Assembly: GCA_000349905.1 (NCBI GenBank)
Contig: KB722743.1
Location: forward strand, 743,921 to 763,734
Reading direction: 5' to 3'
Source: Volvariella volvacea V23
Taxonomy: Eukaryota > Basidiomycota > Agaricomycetes > Agaricales > Pluteaceae
Length of the DNA stretch: 19,814 nucleotides
Positions 1 through 7,903 of this stretch are shown here, piece by piece (positions within the stretch are counted from its first letter, which is position 1; the number at the start of each line of letters is the position of its first letter). Below the pieces are notes generated by a model, which made no database searches, was not told the DNA's origin, and saw only the letters and a list, made by a program, of their open reading frames with translations. A program made the position numbers and the translations under genes.

Positions 1-654
1 CTGTATGGCATCTACGTCCATTGCATTTGGGTCGGGAGTAGTGGAGTGATTTCCGATGGGATTCGATAAATCCGAGGAAATTCTTCCGCTGCTGAAGTAT
101 GCTCGGGCTCGTTCTAGTCCGGCGAAATCTTGTCTGGCAGCGTTGACTGCATCGTCCAACGTAGCAGGGGTATTTCTTTGCGCGAATTTGACTCCTAACA
201 TTGGCCATAGTCCTCTAGTGAATAGTTCTACTTGTGTGGCGGCGGGTACGTCTCCTATTCGGAGGAGAATCATGCAGAATTCATTTATGTATTCTGTTAA
301 TTGCCAAGGCTTCATCCTTAAAGCTTCGAGTTTTCGTCGTAGATTGATAATGAAGTCTTCTGGAATAAATGCAGCTCTGAACGAGGCCCATAGCGCAGCT
401 TTAGTTCCTAGCACTAGTTGTTGTTGAGCGTTCATATGTGTCCTAATGTAGTTGTTCTTCCATGATTCCGCTGCTCCCCCCTGCATGTGGGATAAGATCC
501 ACACAATCCTTTTTCCTTCGTTGTCGTAGGTGTCTTCATTAGCGGTTAAGTATAGTTCGCATGCTAATATGAATGCTTCTGCCTGATTGAAGTCTCCTGT
601 AAAGGGTTTCGGGGGTGCTAGTCTGAGTTCTTTCACTCCTTGTGCTTGGGCCAT
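1..654 (-). CDS. gag: gag (capsid) of gypsy-1, 3'-truncated by window edge
   Basis: Structural Gag polyprotein of a Ty3/gypsy element, which assembles the particle in which reverse transcription occurs. Translating the minus strand from the ATG at 654-652 gives 218 uninterrupted codons. It begins MAQAQGVKELRLAPPKPF and has a typical retrotransposon capsid core (F-x-G-D near residue 20, a W-x-N-N-Y motif near 62, then R-R-K-L-E-A-L). It ends in an acidic AMDVDA tail that in such elements usually precedes a zinc knuckle. The frame is also open upstream, back to a TGA at 981-979, through a Pro-rich stretch with no in-frame ATG, so the true start may be non-AUG or this internal ATG. The plus-strand open frame at 56-427 is its shadow. 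Confidence 0.85.
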   Translation of the reverse strand, partial: MAQAQGVKELRLAPPKPFTGDFNQAEAFILACELYLTANEDTYDNEGKRIVWILSHMQGGAAESWKNNYIRTHMNAQQQLVLGTKAALWASFRAAFIPEDFIINLRRKLEALRMKPWQLTEYINEFCMILLRIGDVPAATQVELFTRGLWPMLGVKFAQRNTPATLDDAVNAARQDFAGLERARAYFSSGRISSDLSNPIGNHSTTPDPNAMDVDAIQ

Positions 655-969
655 ATTTTGTGGTGGCGGGGGAGGAGGAGATGGAGTCCTTGGTGGAGAG
701 CCTTGAGGTGACGGATTCCTAGTTTGTGTGTCCGCTATCTGTTCCTGCTGTTCCGGGGTATTTGATCTGGTAACTCTCGGAGTTGGGCTTGGTTGTTGAA
801 GTCTGCGTAATCCTGCTTCGATTTGTTCTTGAGTTAATGTGTTGTCGTTTGGGTCTAGATCGATAGGCGATGCTACTTCTAGATGCTCGTTGTTTCCTAA
901 TGCTATGTGATCTCCTTCTTGTGTCCTTTTGACGTGTTGAAATCTTTCCCTCGGTACCAGTTGTCCGGA
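655..969 (-). other. gypsy-1 leader / possible N-terminal gag extension
   Basis: This stretch lies between LTR and first gag ATG. It stays open in the gag frame and encodes Gln-, Thr- and Pro-rich low complexity, including a run of six prolines just before the ATG. This composition is common at the N-terminus of agaricomycete Gag proteins, so it may be translated from a non-AUG start. A second overlapping frame has an ATG and is open over 985-719; I regard it as a shadow, though leaky initiation there cannot be excluded. Confidence 0.4.
940..960 (-). promoter_or_regulatory. possible tRNA primer-binding site of gypsy-1
   Basis: On the minus strand, TGGTACCGAGGG begins about 10 bases after the LTR end. 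A TGG start just downstream of the 5' LTR is the usual form of a primer-binding site, because tRNAs end in CCA. The 10-base spacing is long and I cannot match the rest to a particular tRNA, so this is a weak call. Confidence 0.25.
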
Positions 970-1635
970 TGTAACGAATCACCACCTCCTCGAGAGGGTT
1001 TCAAAATATATAGGTCTGTTTTCGAGATGGTAAATGCCGTTTGGTTCGAACTGGTGGGCTTCTTGAGGGACGACTGTGTGACTTCTGTAGGCTGGTACTC
1101 TTCTTGATGATCCTTCCTCCAGTTTGGTAGATTTCACCACGATGGGTGTCTAAGTTGGTGAGCTTGACCTAATGTTACGGCGACTCTTCCTTAACGCGTC
1201 GTAGAGTTATGACATGAGCGGTCTAGCGCTTCCGTCGAGAACGAATAAGATGACGAGAATGAACAAGGCCAGCGTCTGCTGAGTCGGAGTTCCGTCAAAG
1301 GCGTTAATGAGGCAAGTCGAGATTGTTATTGGTACTTTTAAGAAAGTACGGGGAGATACAAGGGAAGAAACAGGAGGTCAAGCTAAAGTTCTATGCTAGA
1401 GAATCGAAGTATTTATATGTTCTTGTGGAATTAGATTATGGCTGTGAAAGGAAATGCTGTACTCGAGTCATATGTACGCGTAAGCTATGGACGCGTAAGC
1501 TATACGCGCGTATATTACTGAATGGAGGAATGCTATTGTAGTTACTGAAAGAAGTTGTAACTACTCGAAAGAAAAATGAGTCTGATAGTCCGAAAGCACA
1601 CTAGCTGATGATGACGATTACTCATCGTCGTAACA
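970..1635 (-). repeat. 5' LTR of gypsy-1 (666 bp)
   Basis: The ends form a near-perfect short inverted repeat: plus strand TGTAACGA at 970-977 and TCGTAACA at 1628-1635, so the minus strand starts TGTTACGA and ends TCGTTACA. This is the TG...CA form of LTRs. It abuts the gag leader on the correct side, and a decayed second copy of its outer part lies at 2212-2666. It is rich in CpG (about 40 by eye), including ACGCG clusters near 1478-1510. Small open frames at 907-1107, 1323-1541 and 1608-1802 fall in or across it and look like chance. Confidence 0.8.
1005..1016 (-). promoter_or_regulatory. TATA-like element in gypsy-1 LTR
   Basis: The minus strand reads CCTATATATTTTG about 40 bases before the inner LTR end. 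Position and sequence fit a core promoter for the element's RNA. No start site can be read from sequence alone. Confidence 0.35.
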
Positions 1636-1674
1636 CTTACTTTGTGAGTACTATGAGCTCACAAAAGGTGAAAG

Positions 1675-1764
1675 GCACTTTCCCACACCATTTTAAAATG
1701 CAACCTGGTTATACTTATAGAAATATTAACATGGATCACATTTTAAAATGGTGTGGTAGAGTGC
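1675..1764. repeat. inverted repeat, ~26 bp arms, 38 bp loop
   Basis: The left arm (1675-1700) runs GCACT, a short mismatch, then CCACACCATTTTAAAATG. The right arm (1739-1764) is its reverse complement apart from the same small mismatched zone. The inner part of each arm, CATTTTAAAATG, is itself palindromic. It starts 40 bp outside the gypsy-1 LTR, so it is not part of that LTR. It could be the termini of a very small MITE-like element or a cruciform-forming sequence; no coding function is seen. Confidence 0.6.
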
Positions 1765-2211
1765 TTTTTGCCTTCTGGATTAAAACTTTATGCATAAAAT
1801 AGATAGGACTTGCCTCTTACACCTAAGGAATTGGTGCAGAATTGAGTGTTGTAGCAATATTTTTGTATTTTAGAGAAATTTAGCTGTCACAGTTTTTCAT
1901 ATTTGGTCATATTTGTTGCATGATTACATCATCAACATCTGATTATCCCTTTCTTCTTGTCACTTCAATTCTTCTTAGCACTTATCCTTAACCTTGGATG
2001 CCCTTATAACACAAGTAACTACTTTACCTTGAACACTATAAGTGGCTATTCTCTCCTAGGTTACATTATATACCCTAGTAGTAACATTCCTAAATGTCTT
2101 TACACTCTTATATTCTAAGCACTAGTTATAGGCCTTGGATATACTAAGTTGCTACTACCTAGTGGCTATCTCATAGATGCCCTCTTACCTTAAGCACTAG
2201 CCAAGCCTTAA
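1765..2211. other. non-coding, AT-rich, degenerate repeats
   Basis: I see no gene here. From about 1975 the words TAAGCACTAG, CTTGGATGCC or CTTGGATATA, and AGTGGCTAT recur in imperfect order, suggesting an old tandem duplication of about 120-140 bp. No CpG is visible. This may be a further, unrecognisable part of the neighbouring old LTR, but no alignment to the start of the gypsy-1 LTR was found. Confidence 0.4.
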
Positions 2212-2666
2212 GCACCTAGATGTTATGGTGACTTCACCTTAATGCATTGTATGATTTAAAGGTAGTGACTCCACACCTCCTTTGAGAACAAGTAAGATGA
2301 TGAGAGCAACAAAAACAGCTTATTAGGCTGAGTTGAAGATCTATCAAAGGCGTTAATGAGATAAGTTGAGATGATATTCGCACTACGAAGTATGATAGAG
2401 TACAAGAGGTCAAGCTAAAGTTCTACAGTAAAGAATTGGAGTATTTATGTGTTTTTGTGGTATTATGTTTTAGCTTAAGAAGAAAATATGATGCTTGAGT
2501 CATATGTATGCATAAGCCAAGAACACATAAGCTATATGTGCATATAATACTATATGAAGAAATACTATTGTAGTTACTGAAAAAAGTTATAACTACTTGA
2601 AAAGAAATATGAGTCCAATTGTCTAAAAGCACACAAGTTAAATGATGATTTCTCATCATGATAACA
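2212..2666 (-). repeat. old truncated LTR of the gypsy-1 family
   Basis: This aligns in the same orientation with about 1165-1635 of the gypsy-1 LTR. Examples are GTTATGGTGACT against GTTACGGCGACT, CAAAGGCGTTAATGAG in both, GAGGTCAAGCTAAAGTTCTA in both, and the end CATCATGATAACA against CATCGTCGTAACA. Most differences I see are C-to-T or G-to-A at CpG sites: only three CpGs remain here. The inner ~200 bp are missing and no gag is attached, so it is a solo LTR remnant or truncated copy. The small minus-strand open frame at 2423-2698 is incidental. Confidence 0.8.
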
Positions 2667-2883
2667 CTAGAGTGGTTAACCCTTAGGTTATTCCCCAAGT
2701 ATCCTTAGACACTTTGAGCAGTTACTTGTAATATGCTAGTATAAGTGCTTACTCATTATATACTGTTATTTCATATCTTTCATTGACATCCTTTAGTCAT
2801 CATCTATTATGATATCAATAGTTGGTTCCAGAATACTCTAGAACTCTTGGTAGATCTCTGATTACAGCATGACTTACATCATA
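2667..2883. other. non-coding spacer
   Basis: AT-rich, without long open frames and without CpG. It contains CCAGAATACTCTAGAAC near 2828, which resembles the start of the following LTR-like unit and may be a fragment of a related copy. Nothing else is recognised. Confidence 0.4.
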
Positions 2884-3193
2884 TGTTGTACCTTGTAGAA
2901 TATCCTAGAATACTCTTAGTTATGTACACAGTACTATACTTAGCTATTGGACCCCTAAGTAGTCACATGACTTTCATCAGGCTGATAGATTGATTAGTCA
3001 ATGCACTACACAAACAATAACAAATATGTATATATAACCTTCATGTATATAAGGCTTGTATCTCTGGGTTTTGCTCCCCAGATCAATCAATTCTGTCTCT
3101 TAGACTGATACCACCATCATCTGAGTATGGCTCAACTTCAGCACTGTGACTCTTCTTCTGTAAGATCCTTTGTTGGTTAGTTGTCCTATAACA
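2884..3193 (+). repeat. probable copia-type LTR, solo or truncated
   Basis: A 310 bp unit starts TGTTGT and ends ATAACA, with a TATATAAGG box near 3046 followed by a pyrimidine-rich region with CAATCAATTCTGTCTC before the end. This layout is familiar from short Ty1/copia LTRs of agaricomycetes. Just after the end, TGGTACCTCA near 3200 could be a damaged primer-binding site, favouring a truncated 5' end over a true solo LTR. The flanking five bases (TCATA and TTAGC) do not match, so there is no target duplication to confirm the edges. Confidence 0.45.
3046..3054 (+). promoter_or_regulatory. TATA-like box of copia-type LTR
   Basis: TATATAAGG lies about 140 bases before the proposed LTR end, a sensible place for the core promoter of a short LTR. 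The supporting evidence is motif and position only. Confidence 0.35.
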
Positions 3194-3849
3194 TTAGCTT
3201 GTGGTACCTCAATCACTTTAGATGCTTGAGAACTGCTTATACTTTCTTGTTCCCCTTTTAAAGCTAATGAGAATACACCTTAGGTTCATAATTTTTGAGT
3301 GCAAACCCATGGAATAATTCACATTTTTGTGTATTTTGTGAAATAGCTTAATACATCAAAATTTTCTAAGTCCAATGCCTTCTAAAATCAAACTGACAGA
3401 GTTTTCCTTTGTAAAACTACATGGAATTGCTTCAAATACATTCTAGGATCCCATAGATAGTTATCCTTCATGGATGGAACTAAGCAGACAGTGCTAAAAG
3501 CCAATAGACCAGCACCAAGCCCTCATACTAGCTCAACCAGACATCTCTCAGCCTCAAAACCACTTCTACCATGCTTACTGATATTTTAAACCCTAGAAGA
3601 GTAATTTAGAGCAATTTTAGACAAGGGGAAGGTGCAAGAGTGAAAGTGGTTGAAAATGCACCTAGAATAATTTTAAGATTTTGTGAGAATGGCTGAACTA
3701 ACTTGAGTGGTGTTTACAGATCTTGAATTAGTGTAATATGTTGGTCATTTTGATGCTTAGAACACCCAAAATAAGTAACAATTGAGAAACTCAGAAAAAA
3801 TAGATGTCTGGCCATATTGGGTGGTGTCAAGCAAGAACAGAGTGTTGTG
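3194..3849. other. no recognised gene
   Basis: About 650 bp without long open frames, recognisable domains, strong repeats or CpG. If the unit before it is a copia 5' LTR, this would be decayed internal sequence, but I cannot see gag or protease motifs. Confidence 0.4.
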
Positions 3850-5320
3850 GTGCTATGGCAATGGTCCCATCATGTTCATCAACCCAAAAACCCCCAGAAT
3901 AGTGTTTAAGAGGGGTCCTAGGTGTGGTGGTGGTCTCTGGGGACAGAGATCATGGTAAGGAACAGGCAGAAGAGTGACTAAGCAATGCTCGGCAGTTACT
4001 GCCAAATCAAAAAGCAAGCACTTGAAGGTCTCAGCCTGCAATGTAAGCATTTGTTTTCAGGACTTACCACCAGGCACCAAAATCAGGCACAGCTTTCTTA
4101 GTCCTGAAAAGATCAAGTCTAGAACATAGTGAGGACTTGAAACTTCTGAATCCATTGGTTTTGCATGCAGCAAAAAGGTCACTAACTAGAAGAACAATAG
4201 CACACCAAATCCATTAACCATACTGATGACCATTCATGCACATAAAGAAAACCCCAGGGTTCTAGAGCTTCAAAAAATTGTCAATCAAGAGGTTCCTTAA
4301 AACCTGGTATTATGCCAACAAGAAACATATCCTCTGGTTTATAATAGAGGTTAGAAGACAGATTAAAACAGACAAGAGAGATAACCACAGTTGAATAAAA
4401 CTTCCCAGCTTGCTTATTATCCCAGGGATTGTAGAAATCAACAGAGAGGCTGAATATATAGTAACCTTTTTTATCTTTTGGTATACCAAAAAGTTCATCA
4501 GTGCTATCTTGGAAGTTGTGAAGGAAATTATCATCAAAAACATCCCTTAACTCTTCTGCACCCCTCCTACTAGCTTTGATGCTGTCTTATGCTGAATTCC
4601 TGAGGGCCTCTAATTCAGGCCAAGCAAGCAACTTAGAAAACCAATTCTGGAAATTGTGATGTGTAAATGTCTTTATTGGGACCCATCTCAACTTCTTCTA
4701 TATGATCTTTTGCCAGATAATTTGTTCAATGTAGGGCTCAGCATCTGCATTCATAGAATTGGTGCATTCCTGCAGGTAGCATAGGTCACCTTCTCTATCA
4801 ATAGTTGGCTTAGTATATAAATAAGCAATAAACATAAACATCCAAAGAAGCTGAAGACATGCCTGTGTTATATTTCTTCACATTTTTCAGGACTCAATAG
4901 TGCTCTTTTGTTTCAACTAATTTTCTTTTAATTCTGTTAAGTAATGTTTTGTGTATCTGGATATTGTCAAGAAGTGATATCCGGAGTTTGTGGACAGCTG
5001 TGCCTTTAGGCAACTTCTTGATTTAAAGTAATCTTTGTTTGAGTTGGTAAAGAGTCTCCTCTCTTTTATAAAGGATTCACAATAAAGAAATAGAGGATAA
5101 TGTTGATAAGCTATTCTCCAGCTGATTGATCTCAAGAGCAAGCATTTGCAAAGCAACTTGCACTTCTAGGAATAAAGATGTGATAGTATTGGAATCAGAT
5201 TGAAGCAACACAGGAGACTGAGCAGGTGAAGCTAAATGAGGTGGGTAAAGGTGATAGCACAGACTCAACTGGTGTATCTCCACAGAATGAGAATATGGAT
5301 TGAAGTGTGAAGGTTCAACC
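3850..5320 (-). pseudogene. Tnp2-like (EnSpm/CACTA-type, Transposase_21-like) transposase remnant
   Basis: DNA transposase relic on the minus strand. From about 4800 to 4281 one frame gives a C-x(n)-EPYIEQIIW segment, a region ending NFQNWFSKLLAWPELEAL, and the most telling part: SVDFYNP...VVISLVCFNL...YKPEDMFLVGIIPG-KEP. This parallels the GFNPF...YNLPPW...K...ML..LI.GPK.P core of Tnp2 transposases. It is broken by TAG at 4700-4698, TAA at 4589-4587 and TGA at 4283-4281. After a frame change, about 4205-4060 encodes a cysteine-containing piece with SDLFAACKTNGF and DLFRTKKAVPDFGAW, followed by a GTAAGT donor. Upstream (5283-4900), a coiled-coil-like, Leu/Asn-rich segment probably is the N-terminal part. 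No CACTA termini were found. Family assignment is from pattern memory. Confidence 0.65.
3995..4145 (-). repeat. dispersed repeat copy A (Tnp2-like fragment)
   Basis: This stretch of the transposase relic matches 19607-19755 in the same orientation: both start GTTACTGCCAAATCA, share TTACCACCAGGCACCAA, and then diverge. The copies cover exon and flanking intron sequence, so they are genomic paralogues rather than cDNA copies. Confidence 0.75.
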
Positions 5321-5641
5321 TCAGAAATGGTAAGGAGATCTCATACTTGCTGTCATATTTTGTACTTGGTGTCAATGCAAAGCTTCTGATCTCTAAGCTG
5401 GTGGAGGTTCAGGGTGGAAGGTGCACAAGATATACCTCTAGAGCAACCACAGCCAAAGCTAACACAGTGACATATTGCTATAGCACACTGGATATGAAGA
5501 GGAAAGTGATGCTGTAAACAAGACTAAGCAATCATGAAAGAATATGTGGATGATAAAAAGCACCTTTTATAGCTTGAACACATTCAAATAAAAGCAAACT
5601 TCCTAGGGCAGATATAACTGACCAAATCACCATTGAATAGG
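5321..5641. other. no recognised gene; junction zone between two transposon relics
   Basis: This lies between the presumed N-terminal side of the Tnp2-like relic and the truncated Helitron frame. Stops occur in all frames. The Helitron homology ends near 5673, so the junction belongs to whatever sequence interrupts it. No terminal repeats could be defined. Confidence 0.4.
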
Positions 5642-7159
5642 TCACCAAGTGTCAAGGGGTACAAGATAGAGTATAGAGGCCTTGATTTGCTGATGGCTGA
5701 AGGCCACAAATGGAAATTGCAAGTCAGCCTGAAATCTTTTGTCATGATACATCAGTAGATGCCTCTTGTGTTCCTTGTCAGAGAGTTTTGTTGAACCAAT
5801 TCCACCAGAACCATAAGGAAACAGCCATGGAAACATTTGGGGATACAGCTGAGGATTGTAATATATTGACTCCAGGTTTGCACTGTGACCAACCACCAAT
5901 ATCTTACCTTGACTATTCAGGTGTTTTATGGCCAAACTCTTCTGAGCCTCAGTGGTCAATATCATCAGCTTCTCACCTGTGAGGTTGTGAACCACAAAGG
6001 GACAGTCTCCAGAGTCTACACCATTTTCTTCCTTATGGTTGGTCAGATCTGTGGTCTCAGGTACCTTGTTGGTGTCAGATTTCTTGTAGTCAACCTCAAC
6101 AGGTGGCTGATTCTCAGAATACTGATTCATATTCTCTTGTGAGATCTCAATGTCAACATAGTCACTGTGATTAAGCTTGAGCCAGTTGAGAGCATTGATA
6201 ACAAAATTTCTCCTGACCAGTAATGGAGTCCTCTTGAAGTCATTCTCTGTGGGTTTGGTAGGTCCAGTAAAATAGATAGCTAGAACCTCATCAAGATCCT
6301 CCCTTGGAGGTGGCAATTTATGATAGACTCTAGCAGTGGGTGCCTCAAAGGTAACAACATGGGATATCATCTTTCTAAATCCAGAAGAGATCCTGACAAT
6401 GCAAGAATTTGACCTGATTCTAGAAACAAGCAGTTTTTCAACAAAGGTGAGGTCTTGAAGCACCTTGGGCACTTTACCCAGCCACAAATTGTTGGCCAAT
6501 GCCAGTTTGGGTACCTTTCCCTTCAGTAGAGACCTTCTACACTCAGGACAGATCTTATTGCAGTCAGAATCCAACACAGGACCACTTGAGTACTCTATAG
6601 GATCAAGGCTGGAGTGTCTTTCCTTTCTAAGTAGTTTTGGAACCTTAAAAATATCAAATAGTCTGGTAAAGCTCTTGAGAGACTGCATGTCAGAATTTAG
6701 ATAAAGTTTGTAAAGTTTGCCACAGAAAACACAGCCAGATTCTTCAACATTGAAGAGGGACATTGACTGACAAAAGCCAGTGATGATGTTATCTACCAAA
6801 TCTTGGCTGAGAGGCTCAGGAGGATATGTAATATTATCTGATAACAGTTGACTTGGAACTTGATCTGATTTGAAGATAACCACAAACTCTTGACACTTTG
6901 GACAGTCATGATCAGCAACAGCTTGTGGTAGATGAGCCTTTGTGACATGGGTACCAATTGCCAGATAGTCATAAAGGCAGGTTATAACAGTAAATACAGT
7001 TCTAGTAACAAGAGTTGCCAGAACAGGCAGTGAGATTTGAGCATAAATATAGCCTTGCTGAGTGGGATATTTGGCCAGCTTATTAGAATAAACATAGTCA
7101 ACATAGTGAACAACTTTTGGAGAAAGCGAATCATGAATATTAGTCACAAATTCAGACAC
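5642..7159 (-). CDS. Helitron replicase/helicase N-terminal region, truncated
   Basis: 505 uninterrupted codons. Full-length Helitron proteins carry an HUH Rep nuclease and a Pif1-like helicase for rolling-circle transposition; this frame has only the N-terminal part. Seen here: zinc-binding-like Cys pairs (CPKC near residue 86, CVFC near 143, CPEC near 205), and the DUF6570-like signature from about 212 (KVPKLALANNLWLGKVP, then DLTFVEKLLVSRIR and later TPLLVRRNFVINALNWLK). The Helitron_like_N hallmark follows at about 435-490 (YPQMFPWLFPYGSGGIG, then HKRHLLMYHDKRFQ and FSHQQIKAS). After QIKAS the homology stops and ten unrelated codons lead to the stop, so Rep and helicase are missing. The ORF may start earlier through an upstream exon. 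Only one CpG is visible in 1.5 kb. Confidence 0.85.
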   Translation of the reverse strand: MSEFVTNIHDSLSPKVVHYVDYVYSNKLAKYPTQQGYIYAQISLPVLATLVTRTVFTVITCLYDYLAIGTHVTKAHLPQAVADHDCPKCQEFVVIFKSDQVPSQLLSDNITYPPEPLSQDLVDNIITGFCQSMSLFNVEESGCVFCGKLYKLYLNSDMQSLKSFTRLFDIFKVPKLLRKERHSSLDPIEYSSGPVLDSDCNKICPECRRSLLKGKVPKLALANNLWLGKVPKVLQDLTFVEKLLVSRIRSNSCIVRISSGFRKMISHVVTFEAPTARVYHKLPPPREDLDEVLAIYFTGPTKPTENDFKRTPLLVRRNFVINALNWLKLNHSDYVDIEISQENMNQYSENQPPVEVDYKKSDTNKVPETTDLTNHKEENGVDSGDCPFVVHNLTGEKLMILTTEAQKSLAIKHLNSQGKILVVGHSANLESIYYNPQLYPQMFPWLFPYGSGGIGSTKLSDKEHKRHLLMYHDKRFQADLQFPFVAFSHQQIKASILYLVPLDTW

Positions 7160-7500
7160 CTTGTCAAAATCAAGTTTGGTTCTGGGAGTACCACCACCAA
7201 AAAAAAAAGAATGTATATACCATACCAGAGGAGGGGGAGATAGTAGGGGAAGACCATCTGATGAATGCTAAAACAACATGCCAAAGCAGCCAGAGATCCA
7301 ATATGACAGACAGAACAAGGCTAGCAGGTTGACAGACATCACAGGAATTAGATAAGTCTTGACCAACATGTTTGACAGCACAGGTTGTTGGATGGCTGAG
7401 TCTGCTACAGAGCATATGTATGAGGTCACCAAATGGTGAGAGATGAGGTTGTGAGAACTGAGGGGTGAGAATATCTGTGATAGATAAGAACAAAAACTGT
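7160..7500 (-). CDS. possible upstream exon of the Helitron gene
   Basis: A 107-codon minus-strand frame (7493-7170) directly precedes the Helitron frame. It contains a Cys pair (SCDVC) and His/Cys residues, which could be a further zinc-binding piece, and hydrophobic leucine/tryptophan-rich stretches. A GTATGG donor-like site near 7225 and a purine-rich acceptor side could link it to the 505-codon frame, but I do not recognise it and the join is inferred. Confidence 0.3.
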
Positions 7501-7903
7501 CAGGGGCAAAAAAATCAACTCACCAGGAGAGGAAAGGAGCAATAGCAAGAGTAGAAGCAAATAAGCAAGACAAAGGGATAACTTGTTCATGTTAGAGTGA
7601 ACAGATAGTCAAGAGTTTCCTACCTCATTCATAAGGGCTTACTAGAAATCGGAGCACTTCTTTGGTTTGAATGCTCAAGGTCACACTCAAGGTCATAGTT
7701 AGACAGTAAAAACCAAGATAAGATCATATTAACACACAATTCACATAATAATACAATATAGACAGAGAGATGTGATTATATTAAATACAAGATAAAGAAA
7801 TATACAAGCTATACAGAGACCAGGCCAGCAACCACCCCCAAACAAGAGCACCCATGATATATAAAGAAAGTAAAATATACAAAGAAGAGTGAAAATAGAA
7901 TAA
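7501..7903. other. non-coding spacer
   Basis: Purine-rich plus strand with short A-tracts. It separates the Helitron fragment from the 3' end of the next minus-strand gene and may contain that gene's terminator region. No RNA gene or repeat is recognised. One CpG is seen, near 7648. Confidence 0.4.

Larger units (their letters stand above)
1..1635 (-). mobile_element. Ty3/gypsy retrotransposon gypsy-1, 5' part only
   Basis: Read on the minus strand, this is the upstream end of an LTR retrotransposon: LTR (1635-970), short leader, then gag running off the window at base 1. Protease, RT, RNase H, integrase and the 3' LTR would lie to the left of the window. CpG dinucleotides are frequent here, unlike in the next 10 kb, and the visible gag part has no stop. 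I infer a comparatively young insertion. The target site duplication cannot be checked because the other end is absent. Confidence 0.85.

Noticed and set aside
56..427. Plus-strand 123-codon open frame
   Set aside because: It is antisense to the clear gypsy-1 gag frame and has no recognisable features.
1675..1764. Transcription terminator or RNA gene
   Set aside because: There is no adjacent gene that would need it, and bacterial-style hairpin terminators do not apply in a fungal genome.
2884..3193. Target site duplication around the copia-type LTR
   Set aside because: The flanking five bases differ (TCATA and TTAGC), so the edges remain provisional.
3800..5700. CACTA/YAGTG terminal inverted repeats for the Tnp2-like element
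   Set aside because: Short CACTT or AGTG words occur near both sides but no convincing terminal pair with a 3 bp target duplication.
5710..6704. Plus-strand open frames opposite the Helitron frame (5710-5982, 5885-6142, 6465-6704)
   Set aside because: All are antisense to a 505-codon frame with strong family motifs; the CpG/stop composition makes such shadows expected.
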